Assembly: GCA_963726375.1 (NCBI GenBank)
Contig: CAVSCE010000009.1
Location: 620,001 to 684,000 of the forward strand
Reading direction: 5' to 3'
Length of the DNA: 64,000 nt
Origin: UTCFX2 sp963726375
Lineage (GTDB): Bacteria; Chloroflexota; Anaerolineae; Anaerolineales; UBA4823
Part shown: positions 32,013 through 41,046 of the stretch, piece by piece
Layout: each line of letters starts with the position of its first letter
Numbering within the stretch: the first letter of the stretch is position 1
Position numbers and translations under genes: made by a program
The notes under the pieces: generated by a model
Database searches by the model: none
Told to the model about the DNA's origin: nothing
What the model saw: the letters and a program-made list of their open reading frames with translations, nothing else

Positions 32013-33608
32013 AAAAACCCACTCCCCATTCATCATCGTACAGGTCGGAGACAGGTCAGCCAGCTCATCCGGGGGAATTTCGAATGGATTACGGTCTAGA
32101 ATAATCAAGTCAGCATAGCTGCCCGGGATCAGGCATCCAAGCCTGTCATCCCAGCCTGCGGTCTTTGCCGGACCGATTGTATAGGCTTGCAGCGCATCGA
32201 ATAATGGTAATCTCTGCTCCGGAATCCATCCTCCAGGACCAGGACGGCCGTCCACACGCTGGCGGGTGACGGCAGCGTGGAGTCCCAGGAATGGATTTGG
32301 CGAACTCGACAGGCGCATCTGATCCAAATGCCAGGTTTGCTCCAGCGTCGAGCTGGGTTTTCCAGGCATAAGAAAATTCTGTCCGCCCCCCCCAGTAGCG
32401 ATCCGCCATCTCCATATCCGAAGTGGCGTGGATTGGCTGCATAGAAGCCGTTATCCCAAGCTCAGACAATCGAGAAGCGTCATCTGGGTGGATCAGCTGG
32501 ACATGCTCGATGCGGTGCCTCAGCTGTGATGTCACCCGTTTGCCCGACCGATGTAGATGAGAGTTCTCGTACATGCGCAGCTGGAATAAAGCTTCTATAA
32601 CTTCATGGTTCGCACGATCGCCAATTGCATGGATTGCCAGGGAGAAACCATTATCAACTGCCGTTTTTCCATGTTCAAAGATCTCTTCTTTATCCAGCAG
32701 CAGGAAATCCATACTGGTCGATAGAGCCCGCATAAGGCTTCAGCATTGCTGCCGTTTGAGGACCGAGGGCTCCATCAGCAAACATCTTTACTCCACCGAT
32801 CCTGAGCATGTCATCACCGAACCCGCTGCGCAATCCAAGCCCAGCTGCATGTGGAAGGTCCTCAAGCGGGATGCTCTTCAGGACGCGCAGACCGAGTTCT
32901 CCATTGCTGTGGAGAATCTGAAGGGCCTGAAAGCACCTCCGCCGGTCAAAGTCATGAACGCCAGTGATCCCCATCCGCCAAAGATTATCTTGCGCCAATC
33001 GGAGTGCAGTTATTACCTGATCCAGCGAAGGCTCAGGAGCAGCATCCGCGACCAGCTCCATCGCGCTTTCAAAAAGAATTCCGTTCAGGTTGCCCAGATT
33101 CGTCACGCCCAAGCTTTCCACCTGCAGGATCGATCGAATCTCTGGTCAGGTTCGCCTGTCGGAGCGCAATTGTATTGGTCCAGGCAGCATGTAGTGATTT
33201 CGCAGACAGGTACACAGGGTTATTCGGGGAGACCTCATCCAGCTCGGAAGCAGTGCCGTAACCATCTTCCCAGTTATTCTGGTTCCAGCCGTGACCCAGC
33301 ACCCATTCTCCGGCAGGAGTCTCCCGGGATCGAGCAGCAACCCTCTCCAAACACTCAGTTTTTGTCGATGTCTCACAATCAACCTTCTGCAGCCCCAGGG
33401 CGTAGTGCTCCAGATGGATATGCGCGTCCGTCAAACCAGGTAGAACGGTCTGACCGAGCAGGTTGTGACCTGGCATCTGCCGTTCAAATTCGCTGCATAT
33501 TTCGGTGTCGGAGCCCAATGCGATGATCCTGCCATCGCGAATCGCCAGCGCAGAGGCATCTGGAATCTTTTTATCAAGTGTGATAATTTGGGCATTATAA
33601 AGGTACAC
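32004..33608 (-). CDS. YtcJ-like amidohydrolase family 3 protein (three frameshifts)
   Basis: A metal-dependent amidohydrolase of about 535 residues. The GTG at 33608, four bases after the parB stop, gives VYLYNAQIITLD. Motifs: LPGLTDAHIHLEHY (HxH), GHGWNQNNW, HAIGDRANHEVI, RIEHVQLI, GSDAPV and the closing SYADLIILDRNPF. Breaks near 33120, 32710 and 32310 each continue the same family sequence in another frame. YtcJ relatives hydrolyse N-acyl or formamide-type bonds, but the substrate is not predictable. Downstream of parAB in the same direction. Confidence 0.83.
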
Positions 33609-33612
33609 CTGA

Positions 33613-34473
33613 TTACTCCTCAACACCTTCGAGCAGCTTCCCGACCAGGGCATCCAGCTCTTCATCCGAATAATAATAGATCGTGATCGTCCCTTTTTTA
33701 CCACTTTTGGTCAGGATCACTCGAGTTCCAAGCCAGGTTTCCAGGCGCGCTGCCAGATCGTTGATCTCCGGTGGATTGGTGGGTTTCTCCAGGGAATGGG
33801 GTTTCATGCCTGTCAACTTTCTCACAAGCGCTTCAGTCTGGCGAACGTTCAGATCCTGTGAAAGGATGGTGTGCAAAACGGCTGACTGCGATTGGGGAGT
33901 AGAAAGGCCCAATAATGCCCGAGCATGCCCCTCGCTGATTTTTCCTTCCGCGAGCGACTTCTGTACCGGCTCTGGAAGCTTGAGCAAACGGAGTGTATTT
34001 GTCACGGTCACACGGTGCTTTGCCACTCGACCGGCGATTTCTTCATGCGACATGCCAAAATCCTCTGCCAGCTGACGAAATGCTTCAGCTTCTTCTAATG
34101 GATTGAGGTCGGCACGCTGAACGTTTTCGATGATTGCAAGCTCCAGCCGTTCTACATCGGTGGCTTCCCGGATAAGCACTGGCACCCGCTCCAAACCGGC
34201 AAGCCGGGCAGCAAGCAGCCGTCTTTCTCCAGCAATGAGCAAGTAGTGATCCGGCTGATCGCTCTCCGTCACGATAAGCGGCTGCAGCACTCCATAAGTC
34301 CGGATGGAGTCAGCCAGCTCACTGAGGTCTTCTGGATTGAAGTTCGTCCGGGGTTGACGAGGGTTTGGAGAAATTTGGTCCACATGCAGGGTCAAACCGC
34401 TGCCTGGCTGCGTTTGATCGCTTCCAGGGATAAGAGCTTCTAAACCTCTTCCGAGACCTGTTTTTCGAGCCAT
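33613..34473 (-). CDS. parB: chromosome partitioning protein ParB
   Basis: Binds parS sites and spreads to load SMC and drive chromosome segregation with ParA. The 286-residue protein begins MARKTGLGRGLEALIPG, the common ParB start. It has the CTP-binding/arginine patch IAGERRLLAARLAG, a helix-turn-helix region (HEEIAGRVAKHRVTVTNTLR) and a C-terminal dimerisation domain. The start is the ATG at 34473, one base after the parA stop; the upstream extension would overlap parA and is rejected. No full parS was found in the window. Confidence 0.93.
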   Translation of the reverse strand: MARKTGLGRGLEALIPGSDQTQPGSGLTLHVDQISPNPRQPRTNFNPEDLSELADSIRTYGVLQPLIVTESDQPDHYLLIAGERRLLAARLAGLERVPVLIREATDVERLELAIIENVQRADLNPLEEAEAFRQLAEDFGMSHEEIAGRVAKHRVTVTNTLRLLKLPEPVQKSLAEGKISEGHARALLGLSTPQSQSAVLHTILSQDLNVRQTEALVRKLTGMKPHSLEKPTNPPEINDLAARLETWLGTRVILTKSGKKGTITIYYYSDEELDALVGKLLEGVEE

Positions 34474-34474
34474 T

Positions 34475-35266
34475 TCACATTTCCGGTTTTGGAATATGGA
34501 TGCCGTCCGCCTCGAGGATTTCGCAAGCGAGATCTGCGTAAGCTCGAGCGCCATTCGACCCCGGCGCATAGACGGAGATTGGCTGGCCGTATGATGGCGA
34601 TTCGGCAAGCCTCACACTGCGCGGGATGACTGTCTTGAATACACGATCGCCAAAATAACGCCGAACTTCCTTGACAACATCGTTCGATAAGATGGTTCGT
34701 CCATCGTACATGGTTACAACTACTCCGCGTACCGCCAGGCTCGGGAACAGAGCATCTCGAACACGATCCAGTGTCTGGGTCAGCTGACCTAAGCCTTCCA
34801 TCGCCAGATATTCACACTGAACAGGGATCACGACGCCATCTTTGGCAGCGACCAGCCCATTCAATGTTAATAGTCCAAGTGATGGTGGGCAATCCACGAT
34901 GAGGTAATCATATCGATCAACGACCGATTCAAGGCTTTTTTTCAATCGGTTTTCACGGGCAAGCTCATTGACCAGCTCGACTTCTCCGCCAGCAAGCGCC
35001 GGGGATGCGGGTAAGAGCGAAAGCTTTAAACGTGGATTATGCAGAATATAATTGGCAGCTGGTGCAGTCCCGATCAGGACTTCATAGGTTCCGCCCTTGA
35101 CATGATATTTATCAATCTTAAGACACGAAGTTGCATTTGACTGAGGATCCAAATCAACAAGCAGGACCTTCTGTCCAAAATTGGCGAGATAAGCCCCCAG
35201 ATTGATCGCCGTGGTTGTCTTGCCGACACCACCTTTTTGATTGGCGATGGTGTAGATTTTCCCCAT
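34475..35266 (-). CDS. parA: chromosome partitioning ATPase ParA
   Basis: A 263-residue Walker-type ATPase with the deviant P-loop KGGVGKTTTAINLG, VLLVDLDPQSNATS (Walker A'/B region) and YLIVDCPPSLG, all diagnostic of ParA/Soj. It acts with ParB on the nucleoid. parA and parB form a tight operon, followed by the amidohydrolase. In many bacteria this pair lies near the origin of replication, but no dnaA, gid or rsmG genes were seen here. The frame is intact. Confidence 0.94.
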   Translation of the reverse strand: MGKIYTIANQKGGVGKTTTAINLGAYLANFGQKVLLVDLDPQSNATSCLKIDKYHVKGGTYEVLIGTAPAANYILHNPRLKLSLLPASPALAGGEVELVNELARENRLKKSLESVVDRYDYLIVDCPPSLGLLTLNGLVAAKDGVVIPVQCEYLAMEGLGQLTQTLDRVRDALFPSLAVRGVVVTMYDGRTILSNDVVKEVRRYFGDRVFKTVIPRSVRLAESPSYGQPISVYAPGSNGARAYADLACEILEADGIHIPKPEM

Positions 35267-35274
35267 AGTTGTTC

Positions 35275-36124
35275 TTAAAGAACCTCCACCATGCTAGCGT
35301 TAATGTCTTGCGAGGTCGGAATGCCCAGCAAGCCTGATCTTGTCACAGAAATTGCACTGAGATGAGTCGCAAATCTAGCCAACTCCCATGGATCGTGCGT
35401 GGAGAACAGCCGGATAAAGAATGCCGCAGCGAAAATATCCCCCGCTCCGGTTGGATCTACTTCGCTGACCAATGGAGCTCGAAATCTCCTGACATCTCCG
35501 TTCCAATAAAGGCGAGATCCCAACCGACCTTCTGTGACTGCAAGTACTCGAGTAGAAGCAGCCATTTCATCAATCCGGTTTTCGTCTCCGCCAACATCTT
35601 CCAGACTAACTACTGCTGCATCTACTTTTTCCAGCACGTAGGTGGCTTCAGGCCATTCCACCGGAAGCACATGCCCATTTTTATCCCATCCGCGCAGCCA
35701 GCCTTGAGGTGTTGTACCAATAAAAGAATCCGGAAAACTGCGCAGGATGCCCGGTTCAATTTCTTGTGCTACGGGTCCAAGATGAATGATGCTCGTCGAG
35801 CGCCATGGTTCTGGAACCTGGAAAAAATCCAGAGTTCGCGGCTTTCTAAATCATCCGCTGGGTTCGACCATGATCAGAGTAGCTGTTTTCGAATGTTGTG
35901 CTTCTTTCAGATGGAAAGCTGACGATTGGGATACCATCCAGTGGAGCGGCTGAGATCTCTGCGCCCCATGAAGTGACAATCCCGACGCTTAAACCTAGCG
36001 CCCGTGCCGTCAATGCTGAATAAACAACTGTCCCACCCAGACAGTTGCCATTTGGGGTGATATCGACCGTTAAATGCCCAATCAGCAGGTAATCAACGGG
36101 TTTTAAAGAGCTTATTTCAAACAT
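35275..36124 (-). CDS. PfkB-family carbohydrate/nucleoside kinase (frameshifted)
   Basis: Ribokinase-fold sugar or nucleoside kinase, about 283 residues. The ATG at 36124 gives MFEISSLKPVDYLLIGHLTVD. GGTVVYSALTARALG is the substrate-binding N-terminal motif; a shift near 35850 in a T-rich tract leads into IIHLGPVAQE, and the anion-hole/catalytic motif DPTGAGDIFAAAF closes it. Substrate unknown. It ends nine bases before parA, so it may be the first gene of the parAB transcript. Confidence 0.82.
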
Positions 36125-36223
36125 GATGGAATTATACCTGATGGTCGTCGACAAATAGAATGGTGGATCTTATTGGCAATGATTGTTTCCTCTTAACCAG
36201 GGTGTCAGAGATAGAATTTTTTC

Positions 36224-36251
36224 TTGCAATATCTAAGCAAAGTGGTATAAT
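36224..36251 (+). promoter_or_regulatory. sigma-70 promoter of rplS
   Basis: TTGCAA (36224-36229), 16-base spacer, perfect TATAAT (36246-36251). The predicted start of transcription at about 36258 falls just before a GC-rich hairpin. Confidence 0.65.
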
Positions 36252-36257
36252 AGCGTT

Positions 36258-36343
36258 CCGTGCCGCCTTTGGCGGCTTTATATTGCCCGAGAAAATCCGC
36301 TGAGAGCGGACAGCTCTCGCTAACTGGTTAAGGACATAAGAAG
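36258..36343 (+). ncRNA. structured 5' leader of rplS (candidate ribosomal-protein leader)
   Basis: The leader begins with a tight hairpin GCCGCC-TTT-GGCGGC (36262-36276). It then has two overlapping, mutually exclusive stems: CCGC/GCGG (36297-36300 with 36306-36309) and GAGAGC/GCTCTC (36302-36307 with 36313-36318). A ribosome-binding site AAGGACATAAG precedes the ATG. Ribosomal-protein operons are often controlled by such leaders; no known Rfam leader is claimed. Confidence 0.4.
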
Positions 36344-36691
36344 ATGGACGAACTGTTAAAATCTGTTGAAGCACCTGTCAACTCCAATATCCCAGACCTT
36401 CGCCCCGGCGATTTAGTCAAAGTTTTTCTGAGAATTAAAGAAGGCTCAAACGAGCGTGTTCAGGAATTCCGCGGGACAATCATCCGTCTACGCAGCGGCG
36501 GCAACAATGCCAATTTCACCGTACGCCGGGTAGCAGGCAATGGGATAGGCGTTGAGCGCACTTTTCTGCTGCGATCGCCTCGAATTGAAAAAGTCGTCGT
36601 TGAACGCAGCTCTCAGATCCGCCGTTCAAAGCTCTACTTCCTGCGCGATCGAACGGGGAAGAGCGCCCGGCTCAAACAGAAATTTTCTTGA
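36344..36691 (+). CDS. rplS: 50S ribosomal protein L19
   Basis: A 115-residue protein at the 30S-50S interface. The diagnostic segments are PGDLVKVFLRIKEG, RVQEFRGTIIRLR, FTVRRVAGNGIGVERTF and RRSKLYFLRDRTGKSARLK. Length and frame are normal. It is monocistronic in appearance: its own promoter and leader lie upstream and a terminator directly follows. The usual rpsP-rimM-trmD partners are absent here. Confidence 0.96.
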   Translation: MDELLKSVEAPVNSNIPDLRPGDLVKVFLRIKEGSNERVQEFRGTIIRLRSGGNNANFTVRRVAGNGIGVERTFLLRSPRIEKVVVERSSQIRRSKLYFLRDRTGKSARLKQKFS

Positions 36692-36710
36692 ACCTACCAT
36701 GGTCCTCTTT

Positions 36711-36745
36711 GGGGCGCAGTCCTGTCTAGAGCTGCGCTCTTTTTG
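36711..36745 (+). terminator. Rho-independent terminator after rplS
   Basis: GCGCAG (36714-36719) pairs with CTGCGC (36732-36737), extended by wobbles, and is followed by TCTTTTTGG. Confidence 0.72.
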
Positions 36746-36774
36746 GTTTTGACTTCCACACAAGGACTCGAATT

Positions 36775-37506
36775 TTGACAGCCCCATGGATTGGAATAAC
36801 GACTAATCGAGAAGTAAACTCCGCGGGCATTCTCATGCAATGTATCGTCGAAGCATACGTTGCATCGATATCAAATGCTGGTGGTGTGCCAGTTTTAATC
36901 CCTTTAGGGCTTGATAATATTCAGCTAAAAGACACCATTTCCCACCTCGAAGGGGTACTTTTTTCAGGCGGAGGCGATGTTCATCCCGAACTGTACAACA
37001 GTAAAATGCATCCGAAGGTCAATGGTATTGATCCAGATCGGGATCGCGTTGAAACTCAACTCCTTGAGCAAGTGATAAAGAATGATATTCCATTTTTCGG
37101 CATCTGCCGAGGCTTGCAGATGATCAATGTAGGAATGGGTGGAACGCTTTTTGAAGACCTGAATGATCAATTTCAAGGCTCTCTCCGTCATGATTCGCCT
37201 GTAGACTGGCCACGCGAAAGGCTGGCTCACGCTGTAAAAATCTCCCCCACAAGCCGCCTGTTCGACATTTTGCAGCAGGATACAATCAGCGTCAATAGCT
37301 GGCACCATCAAGGGATTAAACGTCTGGCAAATGGCGTGTCTGCAAGTGCTGTTGCTCCAGACGGTCTAATTGAAGCCATCGAGCTGCCAAATAATCCCTT
37401 CGGCCTTGCAGTACAGTGGCACCCGGAATGGCTGCAGAATGATGAAATTATGCGGAGACTTTTCCAGGCATTTGTCAAGGCTGCTGAACAATTTTCGAGA
37501 CTATGA
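36775..37506 (+). CDS. class I glutamine amidotransferase-like hydrolase, peptidase C26 / PuuD-like
   Basis: A 243-residue hydrolase of the gamma-glutamyl-gamma-aminobutyrate hydrolase family. The catalytic cysteine lies in FFGICRGLQMINVG and the catalytic His-Glu in VQWHPEW. GVLFSGGGDVHPELY and SWHHQGIKRL are family motifs. It starts at TTG (36775) with AAGGA about nine bases upstream; no ATG in frame is close. In PuuD the reaction removes glutamate from gamma-Glu-GABA in putrescine use, but no other put genes are here. Its stop overlaps the murI start (ATGA). Confidence 0.85.
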   Translation: MTAPWIGITTNREVNSAGILMQCIVEAYVASISNAGGVPVLIPLGLDNIQLKDTISHLEGVLFSGGGDVHPELYNSKMHPKVNGIDPDRDRVETQLLEQVIKNDIPFFGICRGLQMINVGMGGTLFEDLNDQFQGSLRHDSPVDWPRERLAHAVKISPTSRLFDILQQDTISVNSWHHQGIKRLANGVSASAVAPDGLIEAIELPNNPFGLAVQWHPEWLQNDEIMRRLFQAFVKAAEQFSRL

Positions 37507-38339
37507 TACAAACCATTCGAGGCGCGCCGATTGGCATTTTTGACTCTGGGGTGGGTGGACTTTCCGTCTTGAGGGCGATACGTGCCGATCTCCCAGACGA
37601 ATCGATTCTCTATGTTGCCGATCAAATCCACGTCCCCTATGGTCCGCGACCGATGGAAGAAGTGCGTTTGTTTGCCGTTGGGATCACAAAATTTTTACTT
37701 TCCCAGGGATCGAAATTAATCGTTGTGGCGTGCAATGCCGCTTCTGCCGCAGCGCTGCAGCAACTTCGCTTTCTTTTTCCAGATACAATTTTTGTTGGGA
37801 TGGAACCAGCAGTCAAACCTGCCGCTGAATACAGCACAAGTAAAATCGTTGCTGTGTTGGCAACGCCTGCCACTTTTCAGGGTGAGTTATATGCATCGGT
37901 CGTTGAAAGATTTGCCAGCGGTGTGATCTTACTCCCGCACACCTGTCCCGGATTGGTGGATCAGATTGAAGCTGGCGACCTGGACGGACCTGTCACTCGA
38001 CAGATACTTAGTGAAGCCCTCGTTCCTTTGATTAATCAAGGTGCAGACACGGTCGTCCTCGGCTGCACTCATTATCCGCTTGTGATCCCCCTGATTTAAG
38101 AAATATGCGGACCAGCCATCAGGGTGATCGATCCGGCACCAGCCGTCGCTCGCCAAACGAAGCGCATACTAAAAATGAAAGAAATGTCATCCACACGTAA
38201 AAGCTCGCTTAACTCAAGAAGAAGCTTTTATACAACTGGCGACCCGGCTCGTTTGCAAACTGCATTACACAAGCTGATCAATATTGACACTGATGAAGTG
38301 CGCCAGCTCAACTGGTTAGGTGATACGCTTGGATTTTAA
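37503..38339 (+). CDS. murI: glutamate racemase, with in-frame TAA at codon 199
   Basis: Converts L- to D-glutamate for peptidoglycan. IGIFDSGVGGLSVLRAI, the first catalytic cysteine in VACNAASAAAL and the second in LGCTHYPL are all present. A TAA at 38097-38099 interrupts the frame, but the same frame continues with EICGPAIRVIDPAPAVA, the normal family C-terminus, and ends at 38339 with 279 codons. Thus it is a single-base substitution (CAA to TAA is the simplest) rather than a frameshift. A truncated protein would lack the last quarter. The pccB gene shows the same substitution in the same local sequence, so an error is more likely than a mutation. Confidence 0.87.
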
Positions 38340-38376
38340 GCAGAAAACCAGACGGCGATCGGTACGAACAGGATTG

Positions 38377-38993
38377 TTATAACGTTTGATCCGCCGCCTT
38401 AACCCCCAGATCTTCAGCATCGATCGATAAACCAGCAAAGTTTTCAAAGGTCAAATCACGGAAATGAAGACCTTTCCGCTGCTTCACCTGGTCAAATAGC
38501 GCAGTGTAGCTCAAAGGCACCGCCGTTTTCCAGTCCAATCCGATTTCTTGATTGACAGAGTGCAGAGTTTTTATATCGGGTCCTTCCAATTCAACAAAAT
38601 TTCCGTAGGGCATTTCGTCAAGAGTGACATGAACACCATGAAGTTCATAAACCGTTCGATATTTTTCATAGCCCATGATGACCTGATATCCCAGCGCTTC
38701 TAGAAACAGCCGCGCTTTCGAAAAATCTTCAACAATGAACTCTATCTCCTGGCGAATTCGAACGCCTTCGCTTGATTTTGAGGGACCTTTGAATGTCAGG
38801 CGAGCGGCGCTGTCCAACCTGAAGTCTGTAAAACATTGAAAGATTGGGATAGTGAGCCATCTGGCAAGTCGAAACGAAGGTTCGCCTCGAAAGTTCGCGG
38901 CTGAAAAAGCGATACACCCTGTTTTTCCATTTTTGTTCTAATTGGCTGCAGGCTGCTTACAAAAAACTTAATCTCCACTTCCTGGTTTTCCAT
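38377..38993 (-). CDS. CYTH-domain phosphatase/cyclase-like protein (frameshifted)
   Basis: About 205 residues of the CYTH family (CyaB adenylate cyclase and thiamine-triphosphatase). The N-terminal ExExK motif is VEIKFFV. A shift near 38810 joins RFDLPDGSLSQ to RLTFKGP, followed by RIRQEIEFIV and VTLDEMPYGNFVELEG, giving the alternating charged strands of the triphosphate tunnel. The ATG at 38993 has AAAGGCAG upstream. CYTH enzymes act on triphosphates with Mg or Mn; the substrate is unknown. It is the last gene of the acyl-CoA carboxylase operon. Confidence 0.8.
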
Positions 38994-39013
38994 CAAAACT
39001 GCCTTTCCAAAAG

Positions 39014-39511
39014 TTAGACAATAGTCAGAAGCACCTGATGCTGCTCCACTCGAATTCCCGGTGAGACTCGCAATCGAGACACAACGCCTGACCTGGGTGC
39101 TTTCAATTCATTTTGCATTTTCATTGACTCAAGAATTACAAGGATATCGCCTTTATGAACCACCTGCCCATTCTCTACGCCAATCGAGACCACCAGACCA
39201 GGCATGGGCGCTTTCAATTGAAACTCCATTTTTTCACTGACATTGGTGCCGGATTCAAGCTTGAGTCTTCTCTCCAGCTCTTCTTCAACCAGTATCGAAT
39301 AGGATCGCCCATGCATAACGACTTGCCATGCTTTTTCAGCAGGATAAATGTAAGCTTCGTGCGATTTTCCATTCAGAAGCAGAGAAAAAATTGGATGATC
39401 ACCAACGGAAGTAAAGTCCACATCTAATAACTGACCATTAACTGAGATTTGAAGGTCGTCGAGGATTTCGATCTGATATTCCTGGTCAGCGATGGTTGCG
39501 ATATAACGCAT
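39014..39511 (-). CDS. biotin carboxyl carrier subunit of acyl-CoA carboxylase
   Basis: A 165-residue protein whose C-terminal half is a biotinyl domain with the biotin lysine in LESMKMQNEL and the APMPGLVV segment. The N-terminal half is a beta-rich region like the part linking biotin carboxylase to the carrier in single-chain alpha subunits, here encoded separately. It lies directly behind the biotin carboxylase gene and provides the swinging arm between that enzyme and the carboxyltransferase. Confidence 0.88.
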   Translation of the reverse strand: MRYIATIADQEYQIEILDDLQISVNGQLLDVDFTSVGDHPIFSLLLNGKSHEAYIYPAEKAWQVVMHGRSYSILVEEELERRLKLESGTNVSEKMEFQLKAPMPGLVVSIGVENGQVVHKGDILVILESMKMQNELKAPRSGVVSRLRVSPGIRVEQHQVLLTIV

Positions 39512-39523
39512 TAAGAGCCTCTT

Positions 39524-41038
39524 TCAGCGCTGCATTCTTTCCCAGCGTCCAATCCATTTCCAATTACTCGTATCACGCTCATTGCGCTGGATAATTTGAG
39601 TGGCACGGCGATTTTCCTGGTGCGCAACTAATGTAGCAAAGATCGCTGCCAGTTCTGGATTTCCGGTTCTTTCTGCATCTTCTGAACCAAAGGAAAATCG
39701 CTCTTCAACAAAGCGCGTATCATATTGCCCACCCATAAATCGGTGGGAATCTATCAGGCTCTGATGGAAAGGGATATTCGTCCGTACTCCTACGATGATA
39801 TATTCATCCAGGGCTCTCCGCATCCGGAGAATGGCTTCTGCGCGAGTTTCTCCATACACAATAAGTTTGGAAATCAAGGAGTCATAATAGGGTGAGATTT
39901 CGGATCCAGGATAAACACCGGTGTCTACACGCACTCCCGGGCCGGTCGGCTGGGAAATTTGGGTGATTTGACCGGTGGAAGGTAAGAAATTGTTATAAGG
40001 ATCCTCTGCATTGATCCGGCATTCAATCGCCCATCCTTTTATCTGAATATCTTCTTGTGCATATCGAAGCGGCCTACCTCGTGTGATCCGGATTTGTTCC
40101 TTTACGATATCTACACCCGTAGCCATCTCTGTTACAGTATGCTCCACCTGAAGGCGCGTGTTCATTTCCAAGAAATAGAAATTCTTGTCTTTATCCACCA
40201 GAAATTCAATCGTACCAGTGTTGATGTATCCTACAGCTTTTGCAGCGCGAACCGCGATATCACCCATCCTTTTTCGGAGGTCATCGTCGTCGGATAAGAA
40301 TGGTGAGGGAGCTTCTTCAAGCAATTTTTGGTGCCGGCGCTGAATTGAGCATTCGCGCTCTCCCAGATAAATTGTATTTCCAAACTGGTCAGCCAGAATT
40401 TGGATTTCGATATGTCTGGCGCCTTCTACTAATTTTTCCAGATAAACATTCCCATCCCCGAATGCAGCTTCAGCTTCTCGACGAGCAGAATGCAGGAGTT
40501 CGAGCATGTCTGCCTGGTTGTGGACTTCCCGCATTCCTTTTCCGCCACCGCCAGCAGTTGCCTTGATCAACAACGGAAAGCCAATTTTTGGTGCTATTCG
40601 AATTAGGTCATCATCTTGCAGAGAGCCTTCGCCTTCAGTGCCCGGAACCACAGAGATCCCTGCTCCTGCAACTTTTTCTCTGGCGACCGCCTTGTCCCCC
40701 ATTGCTGCAATCGATGAAGGTTTTGGACCGATGAAAGCTAACCCTGCATCAAGACAGTCCTGAGCGAAATCTGCACGCTCGGCAAGAAAACCATAACCCG
40801 GGTGTATTGCATTCGCTCCGCATTTTAGCGCGATGTCGATGATTTTATCAGCTCGGAGGTAGGACTCTCTGGCAACTGCTGGTCCAAGATAGTATGCTTC
40901 ATCTGCATACCGGACGTGCAGTGCTTTCCGATCGACTTCGGAAAAAACGGCAACCGACTGTACCCCCATTTCTCGGCATGCGCGCACGATCCGAACTGCA
41001 ATCTCACCTCGGTTTGCGATCAACACTTTATTAAACAT
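39524..41038 (-). CDS. accC: biotin carboxylase subunit of acetyl-/propionyl-CoA carboxylase
   Basis: A 504-residue ATP-grasp enzyme carboxylating biotin with bicarbonate and ATP. FNKVLIANRGEIAVRI, the glycine-rich ATP loop KATAGGGGKGMR, ECSIQRRHQKLLEEAPSP, FLEMNTRLQVEHTVTE and INAEDP are all standard. The frame is intact and length is typical, with a 30-40 residue C-terminal tail. Because the carboxyltransferase next door is of the acyl-CoA (PccB) type, the complex probably acts on propionyl-CoA, acetyl-CoA or methylcrotonyl-CoA. Confidence 0.92.
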   Translation of the reverse strand: MFNKVLIANRGEIAVRIVRACREMGVQSVAVFSEVDRKALHVRYADEAYYLGPAVARESYLRADKIIDIALKCGANAIHPGYGFLAERADFAQDCLDAGLAFIGPKPSSIAAMGDKAVAREKVAGAGISVVPGTEGEGSLQDDDLIRIAPKIGFPLLIKATAGGGGKGMREVHNQADMLELLHSARREAEAAFGDGNVYLEKLVEGARHIEIQILADQFGNTIYLGERECSIQRRHQKLLEEAPSPFLSDDDDLRKRMGDIAVRAAKAVGYINTGTIEFLVDKDKNFYFLEMNTRLQVEHTVTEMATGVDIVKEQIRITRGRPLRYAQEDIQIKGWAIECRINAEDPYNNFLPSTGQITQISQPTGPGVRVDTGVYPGSEISPYYDSLISKLIVYGETRAEAILRMRRALDEYIIVGVRTNIPFHQSLIDSHRFMGGQYDTRFVEERFSFGSEDAERTGNPELAAIFATLVAHQENRRATQIIQRNERDTSNWKWIGRWERMQR

Positions 41039-41046
41039 AAACCTGC

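Noticed and set aside
32573..33526. 317-residue plus-strand ORF opposite the amidohydrolase
   Set aside because: Arginine/serine/proline-rich shadow; the minus strand encodes a clear amidohydrolase.
34474..34608. N-terminal extension of parB
   Set aside because: It runs into parA; the family start MARKTGLGRGLE lies at 34473.
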